Part shown: positions 32,162 through 40,983 of the stretch, in pieces
How positions within the stretch are numbered: position 1 is the stretch's first letter
Layout of the letters: each line of letters begins with the position of its first letter
The notes under the pieces: generated by a model
The model's input: the letters and a program-made list of their open reading frames with translations, nothing else
What the model was told of the DNA's origin: nothing
Database searches by the model: none
Program-made: the position numbers and the translations under genes
NCBI RefSeq assembly: GCF_004378255.1
Contig: NZ_SNQG01000001.1
Location: 868,001 to 932,000, forward strand
Direction of reading: 5' to 3'
Length of the DNA: 64,000 nucleotides
Source of the DNA: Mucilaginibacter phyllosphaerae
GTDB lineage: Bacteria > Bacteroidota > Bacteroidia > Sphingobacteriales > Sphingobacteriaceae

Positions 32162-32788
32162 CTACCTTTTAGTAAGGGCTACCTTTACGCCCATCAGTAT
32201 AAAAACAGCACCCGAAAACTTGTTTAGCCACATCCCGATAGCCGGGGTTGATTGCAGCTTATGAGAAAAAGACCCGGCAAATAAGGTGAGTATGGTAAAC
32301 CACAACAAGCCTATCAGCGCGTAAGTTGCACCTAAAATAATAAACGGCAACGCATTGTGCATATAAACCGGCTGAATAAACTGCGGAAAAAAAGCCAGAA
32401 AAAAAATAGCTACCTTGGGGTTTAACGTATTAGTGATCACCGCAGATAAATAGGTTTTTTTAACCGATACCGGCTGGGGCCGGCTTTCTGCTGTAACCAT
32501 ATTTTCACTGGTAAACAGCTTGCTAAACCCAAGATAAATAAGATAAGCAGCGCCAAGATATTTTACGATACTAAAGGCAGTAGCCGACTGCGCCAAGATA
32601 AGCGAAAGGCCAAACGCAGCAAAAGTGGTATGCACCAGCACCCCGGTTGTAATACCCAATGTTGAATACAAACCCCATTTTTTACCCTGGGCAATTAATT
32701 TATTCAGGATAAAGATCGTATCGATACCCGGAGAAAGAATGAAAAGTAATGATGTTATACAAAAGGTTGTGAAGTTAATAATGCCCAT
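32162..32788 (-). CDS. LysE-family exporter
   Basis: A 208-residue inner-membrane protein with about six hydrophobic segments, the normal size and layout of LysE/RhtB amino-acid exporters. The family signature is at the start: FLFILSPGIDTIFILNKLIAQG (SPGP/SPGxD type) and GITTGVLVHTTFAAFGL; then YLGAAYLIYLGFSKL and NTLNPKVAIFFLAFFPQFI at about 118-136. The exported substrate (amino acid or related metabolite) is not determined. On this strand a TATCTTTG box at 32792-32799 lies directly before the ATG, so the leader must be very short. It is a single gene. Confidence 0.88.
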   Translation of the reverse strand: MGIINFTTFCITSLLFILSPGIDTIFILNKLIAQGKKWGLYSTLGITTGVLVHTTFAAFGLSLILAQSATAFSIVKYLGAAYLIYLGFSKLFTSENMVTAESRPQPVSVKKTYLSAVITNTLNPKVAIFFLAFFPQFIQPVYMHNALPFIILGATYALIGLLWFTILTLFAGSFSHKLQSTPAIGMWLNKFSGAVFILMGVKVALTKR

Positions 32789-32881
32789 TTACAAAGATAG
32801 CTAATTACAGAAAACCAATTACTGTGTACTGCCTTCCCTTTAAGTTCGGTGGCTTAAACTTTAACTTCCCCTTAAAACTAA

Positions 32882-32913
32882 TAAAGTGCAAAGCACTGCT
32901 GCTTTGCACTTTA
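32882..32913. terminator. Hairpin between the Rossmann-fold gene and the exporter gene
   Basis: TAAAGTGCAAAGCA and TGCTTTGCACTTTA form a perfect 14-bp stem around CTGC. On the minus strand it is followed by a weak T-rich tail (TTATTAGTTTT). It can stop transcription from the gene ending at 33068 or be a dispersed palindrome. Confidence 0.5.
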
Positions 32914-33067
32914 CATCCCCCCAAAATTGATCAGGTGATATCCGAAAAACTTTGTAATAACAGGATAAGGTTTAGGTTGTAATTAAAACATTACTAATAT
33001 ACATCCATCTGTAACATTCTTTAAGGTTGTAAAGAGCCTTTTTATAGGGTGATTTCACCCTTGCCGA

Positions 33068-33736
33068 TTATACACTTTTAGAAAGCGTTATGATATCCTT
33101 CCCTGCTATAACCTGTTTATTATAGCCTTGCAAGGTAACCTGCACCATGGCTGCGGCAAGTTCCTGCAATGTTATAAAGCCGGCGGGGAAAAGCTTACGC
33201 CCAACCGGGAAAAGCCAGTTGATATATTTGTAAAAATTATGCGTTTTGGTTAAGCCCTTTATTGGTTTAATAAAACCCGGCCTGAATGCAAATACCTGTT
33301 TAAAAGGCAGCTTCATCAGGTCGTTTTCGGTTTTGCCTTTTACAGCCGCCCAGCCGGTGCCTTTTTCTTTGCTATCGGTACCCGCGCCGGATACATAACA
33401 AAAGGTCATATCCGGGTTTAGCGCTGCCAGTGTTTGGGCAACAACCATGGTAAGCAAATAAGTGGTTTTGTAATAATCATCCTTACTTACCCCTACCGAT
33501 GAAATGCCCAGGCAAAAGTAGCAGGCATTATAACCAACCAGTTCATCTTCAACCGGCAGCAAATTATAAAAATCGGCATGCACTATCTCTTTAAGTTTTG
33601 GGTGGCTGTAGCCCGATGATTTGCGGTTAATGATCAGTACGGCCTCTACAGCGGGGTTTTGCAGGCATTGATGCATCACACCCTCGCCTACCATGCCGGT
33701 AGTGCCTGTTATTATTACCCTGATAGGTTTGCTCAT
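33068..33736 (-). CDS. NAD(P)-binding Rossmann-fold protein (HTATIP2/NmrA-like SDR)
   Basis: A 222-residue cytoplasmic protein. The nucleotide loop is at the start: VIITGTTGMVGEGVMHQCL, the T-G-x-x-G-x-x-G motif of atypical short-chain dehydrogenases. A C-F-C-L-G-I-S-S strand and a FCYVSGAGTDSKEKG segment (Ser/Gly-rich active-site zone) and a helix follow, and PFKQVFAFRPGFIKP is typical of the HTATIP2-like group. The usual Tyr-x-x-x-Lys pair is replaced or not visible, so activity is uncertain. It is a single gene; a palindrome lies behind it. Confidence 0.83.
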   Translation of the reverse strand: MSKPIRVIITGTTGMVGEGVMHQCLQNPAVEAVLIINRKSSGYSHPKLKEIVHADFYNLLPVEDELVGYNACYFCLGISSVGVSKDDYYKTTYLLTMVVAQTLAALNPDMTFCYVSGAGTDSKEKGTGWAAVKGKTENDLMKLPFKQVFAFRPGFIKPIKGLTKTHNFYKYINWLFPVGRKLFPAGFITLQELAAAMVQVTLQGYNKQVIAGKDIITLSKSV

Positions 33737-33901
33737 TATACTACTAATACAAATGCCACACCTTAAAGTTTTAATGCGGTTTAAGGCAGTAAGGTTACAA
33801 TAACCATAAGGCCTTGCCGGTGCAGCATTGCAGGCATGTTATGCGCAAGTACAGCATGCTTTTGATAAAAAAGCAACTGTATAGCAGTAATTAAGCCGCT
33901 A

Positions 33902-34981
33902 CTATGATTTTTTCATGGTTTGTTTGCGCAGCAGGTTAAGCACCACGCCAGCCCCTATCAACGCCGGGAAAAACAACAGGAACGAGCGCTGCAGCAAAGT
34001 AAAAATAGGTACCAATGCTTTAGGAACGATCTTACCGAACAGCGATGCTATAAATACTTCGGCAAAGCCGCTGCCGCCGGGGCTTGGTGCAAAGTAGATC
34101 ATAAACTGGATCAGTACCTGGATAGAGATCACCTGCACCAGATTGGCATTTACGCCCAGGCCCATTAATATTACCCACTGCATGCAATACTTATTAAGGT
34201 ACAATAAAGTAGTAATAACCAAACTGAGCGGGAACAGGAACGGATGCTTGCGGATAATAACACTACAGGTTTGCTGGTACTTGCTGATGCTTTGGAAAGA
34301 GTTGTCGGCCCATTTGGTGAGGGCGGCTTTCTTTTTCGGGAAGATCTTAGATAACCCGGCAGCTATTTTTTTAATGATGGTGCCCACCAGAAGCGGTTTC
34401 CAGAAAGCCAGCAAAAAGGCCATTAAAAACAGCAGAAAAAAGCTAAAGCCATATTTAAGCATGGCCGGTACTATGCTGCCCACTTCGGTAGTATCCATTA
34501 ACATAATGGCTACAAAACCGGCCAGCGGCATAAAAATAAGTGTTGCCCCCAGGTTTATCAGCGTAACCGCAAACGAATCAATAAAGGTTACCCCGTTACT
34601 GGTATAAACAAATATTTGCGCCGGGCCTGCGCCGCCATGTGCCGGGGTTACCGCCCCCATAAACATGTTGGCCACATTGGCCTTAAAACTAACCCAATGC
34701 GATACACCGGGCGCCATTTTACGGATGTAGATATGGTTACGCCAGCTGCCCAGCATCAAATCAACAAAAAGCATTACCAGGCAAATAGCAATGTATTTAT
34801 AGGATATGCTTGATAAAGCCTTAAGGGTATCGCCTGTGTTGGTGTAAAAAAACACCGCTGCAATAGTACCCACCGTTATCAGCGCGAACCAGAAAGTCCC
34901 TTTGATGATAACCTTTTTATTGAATACTGCTTTAGCTTCCTGCTTTTCGGGCTCGTTGGTTTGCCGGGTAGTTGGTGTCAT
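33902..34981 (-). CDS. UPF0104 / YbhN-like lysylphosphatidylglycerol-synthase-type membrane protein
   Basis: A 359-residue protein with about seven or eight membrane segments: residues about 30-50, 60-80, 100-118, 128-160, 165-190, 245-265, 285-305 and 320-345. The family signature is at GAVTPAHGGAGPAQIFVYTSNG (about 113-134) and at the second loop, FAPSPGGSGFAEVFIASLFG, where the P-G-G-S-G-x-x-E motif is complete. The domain is the flippase or transporter part of MprF/AglD-like proteins; there is no synthase domain. It may move a lipid or glycolipid across the inner membrane. It is 21 bases downstream of an AP-superfamily gene and is co-transcribed with it. Confidence 0.9.
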   Translation of the reverse strand: MTPTTRQTNEPEKQEAKAVFNKKVIIKGTFWFALITVGTIAAVFFYTNTGDTLKALSSISYKYIAICLVMLFVDLMLGSWRNHIYIRKMAPGVSHWVSFKANVANMFMGAVTPAHGGAGPAQIFVYTSNGVTFIDSFAVTLINLGATLIFMPLAGFVAIMLMDTTEVGSIVPAMLKYGFSFFLLFLMAFLLAFWKPLLVGTIIKKIAAGLSKIFPKKKAALTKWADNSFQSISKYQQTCSVIIRKHPFLFPLSLVITTLLYLNKYCMQWVILMGLGVNANLVQVISIQVLIQFMIYFAPSPGGSGFAEVFIASLFGKIVPKALVPIFTLLQRSFLLFFPALIGAGVVLNLLRKQTMKKS

Positions 34982-35002
34982 TTACGCTTTAACGGTATAT
35001 AA

Positions 35003-36424
35003 TTAAAATAAGGGCTCGCCCTCTGATGCTTTTGGGGTGATCCCTTTCCATTTCAGGATACTATCAAACAGATCTGCAGTGCGCATAGGTTTTTCGTCCC
35101 AGCCTTTTTGGTTGTATATCATAGGCACGTGTATATGATACCTATGTAACGAACCATGCGAACCTTTATGTTCCGGGTACTCCCAAAAATCGCGCAGATC
35201 ATAACCCAAACTCGCGCTGATCACGATATCCCCCGCCCTGCGGCTCCGGAATAGCTGATAGATCTGGAAAATGGCATCCGGATAATCGGTATCAAAAGTT
35301 TTAGCCAATATTTCGCGATGCCCTATGGCTTGTATCTTACCGCCGTATTTTAATACATCAGCTGTAACCGGCTCGTAAGTAAATTCATCACCCGTAACAG
35401 ATATACTGGCCTTGCCAGTTTTATTATGCAAAATAAAGGTTTGCTCATCATTGCCACGGTATATGGCAAAATCAACTGCAGGCTCATTCAGCAAAAGTGT
35501 TAATCTATCCGCCCCCATCGCTTCCATAATACCCTGCTCGCGCAAAACATGATCGCCGGGGTGGTTCAAAAAATGGATACTGCCGAATGAATTACCGGAT
35601 ATCATTACCGCACATTTCGGGTTGCTCTTCCATATCACCGGGTAATATACCGATTTTAATCCGTGGTTGGTCATCCAGTCGGCCAGGTCAAGGTGTTGGG
35701 TGGTTGGGGTAAGGCCGTGGTCGGATGTCATGATAAAAAGGGTGTCTTTCCATTTGCCCTGTTCCTCCAGCTTTGCCCTAACTTCGCCCAGGCTGTTATC
35801 AGCAATTTTATAAGCCTCAATGGTACGTGCATCACGTATGTGGTGGTAATGCGAATCCCAGTCTACACTAGGGAATACCGCAAACAAAAAATCAAAATCC
35901 TTACCGGAATTGATCATCTCCATAATACGCTGATGGCCCTGTATATCTACGGGATGATGGCGCAGTTTAAAATGTGCACGGGTATATAATAAACCTTTAC
36001 CTTTTTTACCCAGATCGTATTCATCGGGCACGCTGCGGGTTATCATGTTATACAGGTTGTACGATTCGCCCATTAGTTCAAACAGCGTGGGTTTATCGGC
36101 GGGCATATCGGTATTAAACCAGGCCGCTTCGGGGCCGCAATAGCTGCGCATAGCCATCTTGTTGAGGCGGCTGCGCTTAAACTCTTTTTTATCAAACCAG
36201 CGGATGCCGGTGATACCCATAGTGCCGGGGAAATGACCGGTTAAAAACGGCAGGTACGCCGGCCCCGTGGTAGACGGGAAACAGGTAGTAGCCTTGCGGT
36301 AAGTGCCTTCGTCAATTATTCGTTTAATATTTGGCAGATGGCCTTGTTCAATCAGTTCTGGTAAAACTTCGCTGTGGGCGCCGTCAACTAAGTAAAATAG
36401 CACACGCTTTTTGCTTTGCATCAA
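35003..36424 (-). CDS. Alkaline-phosphatase-superfamily phosphodiesterase/pyrophosphatase
   Basis: A 473-residue protein related to type I nucleotide pyrophosphatase/phosphodiesterase. Metal and nucleophile motifs seen: LVDGAHSEVLPELIEQG (first Asp), ATTCFPSTTGPAYLPFLTG with the Thr/Ser nucleophile, SVDWDSHYHH at about 186-195 (Asp and His), MTSDHGLTPTTQH at about 237-249, and KGSHGSLHRYHIHVPMI near the end. There is no signal peptide, so it may act in the cytoplasm, or at the cytoplasmic side of the membrane. It precedes the UPF0104 gene by 21 bases. I infer a common job in lipid or glycolipid processing. The substrate is unknown. Confidence 0.88.
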   Translation of the reverse strand: MMQSKKRVLFYLVDGAHSEVLPELIEQGHLPNIKRIIDEGTYRKATTCFPSTTGPAYLPFLTGHFPGTMGITGIRWFDKKEFKRSRLNKMAMRSYCGPEAAWFNTDMPADKPTLFELMGESYNLYNMITRSVPDEYDLGKKGKGLLYTRAHFKLRHHPVDIQGHQRIMEMINSGKDFDFLFAVFPSVDWDSHYHHIRDARTIEAYKIADNSLGEVRAKLEEQGKWKDTLFIMTSDHGLTPTTQHLDLADWMTNHGLKSVYYPVIWKSNPKCAVMISGNSFGSIHFLNHPGDHVLREQGIMEAMGADRLTLLLNEPAVDFAIYRGNDEQTFILHNKTGKASISVTGDEFTYEPVTADVLKYGGKIQAIGHREILAKTFDTDYPDAIFQIYQLFRSRRAGDIVISASLGYDLRDFWEYPEHKGSHGSLHRYHIHVPMIYNQKGWDEKPMRTADLFDSILKWKGITPKASEGEPLF

Positions 36425-36614
36425 TAGTAGATATTATAAAACGGCGTTTCAGCTTATGCCAAGGCCTTAATTAAGTATTGTTTGTAACCGTAAAATAAGC
36501 AAATAAATATTAATTTTTAAGCTTGTAGTTTAACTTTTACATCAACTTTTAAAATGCAGCAGTAGTATATGTTATTAATTTTTTATTTAAAATTGCAACA
36601 GCACGCCCACCACT

Positions 36615-37166
36615 TTGAAACGACTGTTCGCCATATTTTTGCTTGTGATCCACTTTTTTAACTGGGGTGGATACATGCTGCTGCAAAATTACATGGTTGA
36701 ACGAGCCGACAGGCACATGAACGACCTGATAAGCCACAACCTTTATAACCCGAATGCGCTTATAGAACTAAAGGTAAAACAAAACCTGCCGGGCATCAGC
36801 GAATGGGCCGATTACAAAAACGTAAGCGGGTCTATCCAGCTAAAAAATGCCTGTTACAACTACGTTAAGCTAAAATTTACCCGGGATACGCTTTACGTAA
36901 TGTGTGTGCCCAATTACGAAAAAACAAAACTGATAGACAACAACGTTATCTACGCCAAACAGATAAACGATATCCCCACAAATAAAAAGGCAAACGATAC
37001 CACTGCTAAAAAAGGCGGTGCCGATAGTAAGTACGATCATCCGCAGCTGGTTATTAGCTTTTTATGGTTTGAGAGTTTCCCGCCGCAGGGTGCGGCTAAA
37101 GTTTATACGCTTAATGCCCCGCCATTTATCCCGGTACCGGGCCAGCCGCCGCAAGTTATAGGTTAA
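36615..37166 (+). CDS. Hypothetical membrane-anchored protein before the TonB receptor
   Basis: A 183-residue protein. It begins with TTG at 36615-36617 (no ATG in the proper frame before the hydrophobic segment); the first residues, KRLFAIFLLVIHFFNWGGYMLLQNYM, are a signal anchor. The outside part has charged helices (ERADRHMNDLISHNL), then strands around KNVSGSIQLKNACYNYVKLKFTRDTLYVMCVPNYEKTKL, and a Pro-rich tail (PPFIPVPGQPP). I know no family. It is followed 110 bases later by a TonB-dependent receptor on the same strand, and I infer they belong together (as a helper or sensor of uptake). An imperfect hairpin at 37198-37227 lies between them. Confidence 0.65.
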   Translation: MKRLFAIFLLVIHFFNWGGYMLLQNYMVERADRHMNDLISHNLYNPNALIELKVKQNLPGISEWADYKNVSGSIQLKNACYNYVKLKFTRDTLYVMCVPNYEKTKLIDNNVIYAKQINDIPTNKKANDTTAKKGGADSKYDHPQLVISFLWFESFPPQGAAKVYTLNAPPFIPVPGQPPQVIG

Positions 37167-37276
37167 GCCTTCATTTTACAGCATCGTATTTTAAAACCCG
37201 CCAAAGCATAATACTGCTTTTGTGCGGATGCTGTTTTATTTAACCGTTAATTTTCTATTTTTTTACAGTATTATTC

Positions 37277-39457
37277 ATGAAACATCTACACAAAACCCTG
37301 TTAACAACGGTTATTACTATCTGCGTTTACCAGGCCCAAGCCCAAACTACAAGCAAAGACACCCTGAAACTGGATAGCGTTATCGTTAAAGAATCGCGCA
37401 GCAAAAACCTGCCCGATGTATCCGGCGCCTATATCTTCTCGGGCAAAAAAACCAATATTATTTACGTCGACCCGGGCAAGGCAAACCTGGCCGGTAATAA
37501 TGCCCGCACCCTGTTTTCGCAGGTACCGGGCATCAACGTTTGGGAAATGGATGGAGCGGGCCTGCAGCTAAACATTGGCACCCGCGGTACCGATATGCAT
37601 CGTTCTATAGAAACCAACATCCGCCAGAATGGCTACAACACCAACTCGGATGTTGTGGGTTATCCCGAAAACCATTACAACATGCCATTCCAGGCCATTG
37701 GCGAGGTGCAGTATGTACGTGGCGCATCATCTTTGCAATTTGGCAGCCAGTTTGGCGGCATGGTAAACTTTAAAATTAAACAGCCCGATACCACCAAAAC
37801 CTTCGGTTTAGAGAGCGAGCAAACCACAGGCAGCAACCGTTTTTTCAATTCATACAACGCCATTGGCGGTAAAATAGGCAAGGTAAGCTATTACGCCTAT
37901 TTTGATGCCCGCAGCGGCGACGGCTGGCGGCCGGATGCTGCGTTTAATTATCATGCTTATTATACCAACATCAAGTACCAGTTCAATACCAAAGGCAGCC
38001 TGTCGTTCCAGTTCTCGCGGTCAGATTATGTGCAGCAAATTGCAGGCGGCTTAACCGATGATATGTATAATGCCACCAGCAGGCAATCTAACCGTTTCCG
38101 TAACTTTTTTAAACCGGCCATCAACATCCCGGCAATATTGTTTAACTATAATTTTAGCAACAATACCCGCTTAGAGGTTACATCGCATACGCTTTTTGGC
38201 GAGCGCAGCAGTGTGCAGTTCATCGCGCCATCAAACGTGGCAGATGTGGTGAACCCTGCCCTGGGCACCTACAACCCGCGCCAGGTAGACCGCGACCATT
38301 ACAAAAGCTTTACCACCGAAGCACGCTTATTGCATAGCTATAAATTGGGCAGCCTTTACAGCACGCTTGCCACCGGTTTAAGATATGCCGACGGATCTAC
38401 CCATCGCCAGCAAAAAGGCGTGGGTACCACAGCCGGCGATTTTGATTTAAGCCTGACCAAAGATTACGGTATAGACCTGGACCTGAATGCCATTAACTAC
38501 GCCGTATTTGCCGAAAACCTTTTCCGCATCACCAACAAATTTTCGGTTACGCCGGGTGTGCGCTACGAGGTTATCAAAACAACTATTGATGGTGTGGTAA
38601 ACAACCGCAGCACCCATGTAGCTTACAACCGTAACCGCAGTTTCCCGTTGTTTGGCACCGGCCTGCAGTATCAGGTAAGCAGCACTACTCAGCTTTACGG
38701 AAACTTTTCGCAGGCATACCGACCCTACATTTACGCAGCCGTTACCCCTGCCGACCAGCTTACCCTGGTTGATCCGAATATGAAAGATAGCAAGGGCTAT
38801 AATGCCGACCTGGGCTATCGCGGTAAGATAGGCCAGGCACTTACGTTTGATGTAAACGGCTTTTTTGTGCACTATGGTAACCGCGCAGGTACCTTAACCG
38901 TACAGGATGCCGGCGGGGTAAATCATTTATATTTAACAACTATTGGTAATGCCAATGCAAAAGGTATCGAGGCTTATACCGAACTATCGCTGATCCGTGG
39001 TTTTAACCCGCAATCGGGCACAGACTTGCGTTTGTTTAACACCCTGGCCTATACCCATGCCAGGTACACCACCGGCAGCATCAATAATAACGGCACAAAC
39101 GTTAGCCTGGCGGGCCATAAAATTGAAGGCACACCGGATTGGACCAACCGCACCGGCCTTACCTATTTAACCGGCCACATAACCGGCACGGTTTTATTGA
39201 GCTATGTAAGCAAACAGTTTAGCGACGCCAATAACACCACCTTTAACCCAACAGGTGCAACAGGTATTGTACCGGCCTACAAACTGGTAGACCTGGCGTT
39301 TAACTATCGCTTCCTTAAAAACTATCATGTTAACCTGAACATCAATAACCTAACCGACCAAAAATACTTTACACGCCGTATCAACATGTACCCCGGCCCC
39401 GGTATTTTACCCGGCAACGGCATCACTTTTAACATTGGCCTGGGCGTAAAATTGTAA
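37277..39457 (+). CDS. TonB-dependent outer-membrane receptor (FecA/ferric-siderophore-like)
   Basis: A 726-residue outer-membrane protein that imports a chelated metal or other scarce ligand, using TonB energy. A signal peptide (ending YQAQAQ, residue 23) is followed by a short TonB-box-like region, the plug domain (NNARTLFSQVPGINVWEMDGAG, GTRGTDMHRSIETN, QAIGEVQYVRGASSLQFGSQFGG, typical ferric-citrate-receptor style) and a 22-strand barrel. The C-terminal strand ends with an aromatic-type residue pattern (GNGITFNIGLGVKL). There is no CarboxypepD_reg repeat domain as in SusC proteins, so it is a metal-type receptor. It is followed by an 8-bp tandem repeat and a strong bidirectional terminator. 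Confidence 0.92.
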   Translation: MKHLHKTLLTTVITICVYQAQAQTTSKDTLKLDSVIVKESRSKNLPDVSGAYIFSGKKTNIIYVDPGKANLAGNNARTLFSQVPGINVWEMDGAGLQLNIGTRGTDMHRSIETNIRQNGYNTNSDVVGYPENHYNMPFQAIGEVQYVRGASSLQFGSQFGGMVNFKIKQPDTTKTFGLESEQTTGSNRFFNSYNAIGGKIGKVSYYAYFDARSGDGWRPDAAFNYHAYYTNIKYQFNTKGSLSFQFSRSDYVQQIAGGLTDDMYNATSRQSNRFRNFFKPAINIPAILFNYNFSNNTRLEVTSHTLFGERSSVQFIAPSNVADVVNPALGTYNPRQVDRDHYKSFTTEARLLHSYKLGSLYSTLATGLRYADGSTHRQQKGVGTTAGDFDLSLTKDYGIDLDLNAINYAVFAENLFRITNKFSVTPGVRYEVIKTTIDGVVNNRSTHVAYNRNRSFPLFGTGLQYQVSSTTQLYGNFSQAYRPYIYAAVTPADQLTLVDPNMKDSKGYNADLGYRGKIGQALTFDVNGFFVHYGNRAGTLTVQDAGGVNHLYLTTIGNANAKGIEAYTELSLIRGFNPQSGTDLRLFNTLAYTHARYTTGSINNNGTNVSLAGHKIEGTPDWTNRTGLTYLTGHITGTVLLSYVSKQFSDANNTTFNPTGATGIVPAYKLVDLAFNYRFLKNYHVNLNINNLTDQKYFTRRINMYPGPGILPGNGITFNIGLGVKL

Positions 39458-39463
39458 CCCTCC

Positions 39464-39575
39464 GTGCAGATGTGCAGATGTGCAGATGTGCAGATGTGCA
39501 GATGTGCAGATGTGCAGATGTGCAGATGTGCAGATGTGCAGATGTGCAGATGTGCAGATGTGCAGATGTGCAGAT
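39464..39575. repeat. 14 exact tandem copies of GTGCAGAT
   Basis: 112 bases made of 14 perfect copies of an 8-base unit, starting 6 bases after the TonB-receptor stop codon. The end of the last copy forms part of the left arm of the following palindrome. The number of copies could vary by slippage. Confidence 0.97.
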
Positions 39576-39624
39576 AAATAACAAAGCCCAACTTTAAAAA
39601 AGTTGGGCTTTGTTATTTATCTGC
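39570..39624. terminator. 25-bp perfect palindrome, bidirectional terminator
   Basis: The left arm 39570-39594 and the right arm 39600-39624 are exact complements around TAAAA. It lies between the convergent TonB-receptor and response-regulator genes. The outer six bases of the left arm (GCAGAT) come from the repeat array. Confidence 0.9.
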
Positions 39625-39639
39625 TTTTAAAATCACTCT

Positions 39640-40023
39640 TCAGGAGGTCGTGGGGCTTTCGGTATGTTTTTTTACGATGGCAAACAAGGTTTCCAGATCG
39701 AAAGGTTTTTTAAGATATCCGTCTGATAAACCTTCTTTGGCTATTTCGGCAACATTGCTTACTGCCGATACAATAATAACCGGGATATGGCTTGTTTCGG
39801 GGTTGGTTTTTAACTCCTTGCTTAATTGCTGCCCATTGGCATCACTCATCCATTCGGTAAGCCAGTTATCAAGCAGTATCAGGTCGGGCTTATGGTAGTC
39901 TAACAATTTTAATATTCTTGAATGTTCTGATGATATCACTTCGTAACCTTCACTTTGTAACGCATAAGTAACCGTATCTCTTATATCTTTATCATCTTCA
40001 ATAATCAAAATTTTCTTAGCCAT
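39640..40023 (-). CDS. Single-domain response regulator
   Basis: A 127-residue receiver without output domain. I chose the ATG at 40021-40023, which opens MAKKILIIEDDKDIRDTV with the acidic pair at about 9-10. The phospho-acceptor is Asp in LILLDNWLTEWMSDANG (about 53), and the conserved Lys lies in LKKPFD. Single-domain receivers often act on other proteins (CheY/Spo0F type) or in phosphorelays. No kinase is adjacent; the partner must be elsewhere. The insertion WLTEWMSDANG after the Asp is longer than in typical receivers and may be part of a special surface. Confidence 0.85.
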   Translation of the reverse strand: MAKKILIIEDDKDIRDTVTYALQSEGYEVISSEHSRILKLLDYHKPDLILLDNWLTEWMSDANGQQLSKELKTNPETSHIPVIIVSAVSNVAEIAKEGLSDGYLKKPFDLETLFAIVKKHTESPTTS

Positions 40024-40141
40024 AGTTTGTGTAAGTATTAATTCCTTATTAACCCGATATGTAAAAACCAATGTAAAATTGCCTTTTAGTTATAACAGTA
40101 AATTATAAATATTGTTTATGCAGGCGCAGGCAAAACCTGCG

Positions 40142-40432
40142 TTATATCAGCCGTGTGAGTATTTTTACATCTGCGGGGGTTTCCAGCAAAGCAGGCGATA
40201 TATGCACAAAGTACTTATAATGCGCCGTTTCCATATGCCTGCTTAAAGCATCTTCATCGGCCCATTCTTCTTCAATCACATACTTGGTGGGTTCATCTTT
40301 ATACTGGTATAACTCGTAGGCTATACAGCCCTGTTCTTTCAGCGATGTTTCAATCAGTTTCTTCAATTCGGTATCAAACGCTCCCTCTGCATCTTTTTTG
40401 CAGTGTATGGAGGAAAGTAAGCTAATGCTCAT
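40142..40432 (-). CDS. Antibiotic-biosynthesis-monooxygenase-like (YgiN family) protein
   Basis: A 96-residue single ABM domain (dimeric ferredoxin-like fold): an N-terminal strand with SISLLSSIHCKKDAEGAFDTELKKLIETSLKEQGCIAYELYQYKDEPTKY, the E-x-W strand (VIEEEWADEDALSRHMET), and the segment HYKYFVHISPALLETPADVKI. The GCI.Y.LY pattern is the usual core of YgiN quinol monooxygenases and haem/quinone-handling relatives. It is cytoplasmic and the substrate is not known. It is a single gene, beside the 165-bp repeat array. Confidence 0.85.
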   Translation of the reverse strand: MSISLLSSIHCKKDAEGAFDTELKKLIETSLKEQGCIAYELYQYKDEPTKYVIEEEWADEDALSRHMETAHYKYFVHISPALLETPADVKILTRLI

Positions 40433-40534
40433 GGCGGATCTTTTAATAAACTAACCTTAAAAGGCCGTTTATTGTTTATATATCGATTGTAAATTTTACC
40501 GCAAAGTTTACCTACTATGGAAAGAGGGTTGAAA

Positions 40535-40979
40535 AATAATTCCTAACCCTCTTTGCGCAGCAGAGAGGGTCGACCACCGCAGCGTGGTCGGGGTGAGTTA
40601 ACTAACCAAGCAGGCGATTACCCAAGCGGCGATTTCACTCACCCCGCGGAACTCCGTGCGCGACCCTCTCTTCGCCTGCGGCGGAAAGAGAGTAAAAAAA
40701 ATAATTCCTAACCCTCTTTGCGCAGCAGAGAGGGTCGACCAGCGCAGCGTGGTCGGCGTGAGTTAACTAACAAAGCAGGTGATCTTGCCAGGCGGCGATT
40801 TACTCACCCCGCGGCACTCCGTGCGCGACCCTCTCTTCGCCTGCGGCGTAAAGAGGGTAAAAAAAATAATTACTAACCCTCTTTGCGCAGCAGAGAGGGT
40901 CGACCAGCGTAGCGTAGTCGGGGTGAGTTAACTAACAAAGCAGGCGATTACCCAAGGCGGCGATTGTACTCACCCCGGG
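40535..40979. repeat. 165-bp tandem palindromic repeat, 2.7 copies
   Basis: Units start at 40535, 40700 and 40865 (AATAATTCCTAACCC or close variants), a period of exactly 165 bases. Each holds a hairpin of type CGACCAC-CGCAGC-GTGGTCG and a large inverted arrangement: AGAGAGGGTCG near the start with CGACCCTCTCT near the end, and GGGGTGAG with CTCACCCC inside. The third unit stops after CTCACCCC, just before the thymidine kinase stop. The two full copies differ at a few bases. This is a REP/BIME- or MITE-like element. Confidence 0.9.
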
Positions 40980-40983
40980 CAGG

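Noticed and set aside
39325..39591. Protein-coding frame on the minus strand with repeated CTSAHLHI-type residues
   Set aside because: It is only the translation of the 8-base repeat plus the opposite strand of the TonB receptor gene.
40535..40979. CRISPR array or rRNA fragment
   Set aside because: Repeat unit of 165 bases with internal palindromes and no spacers; no similarity to conserved rRNA segments that I can see.
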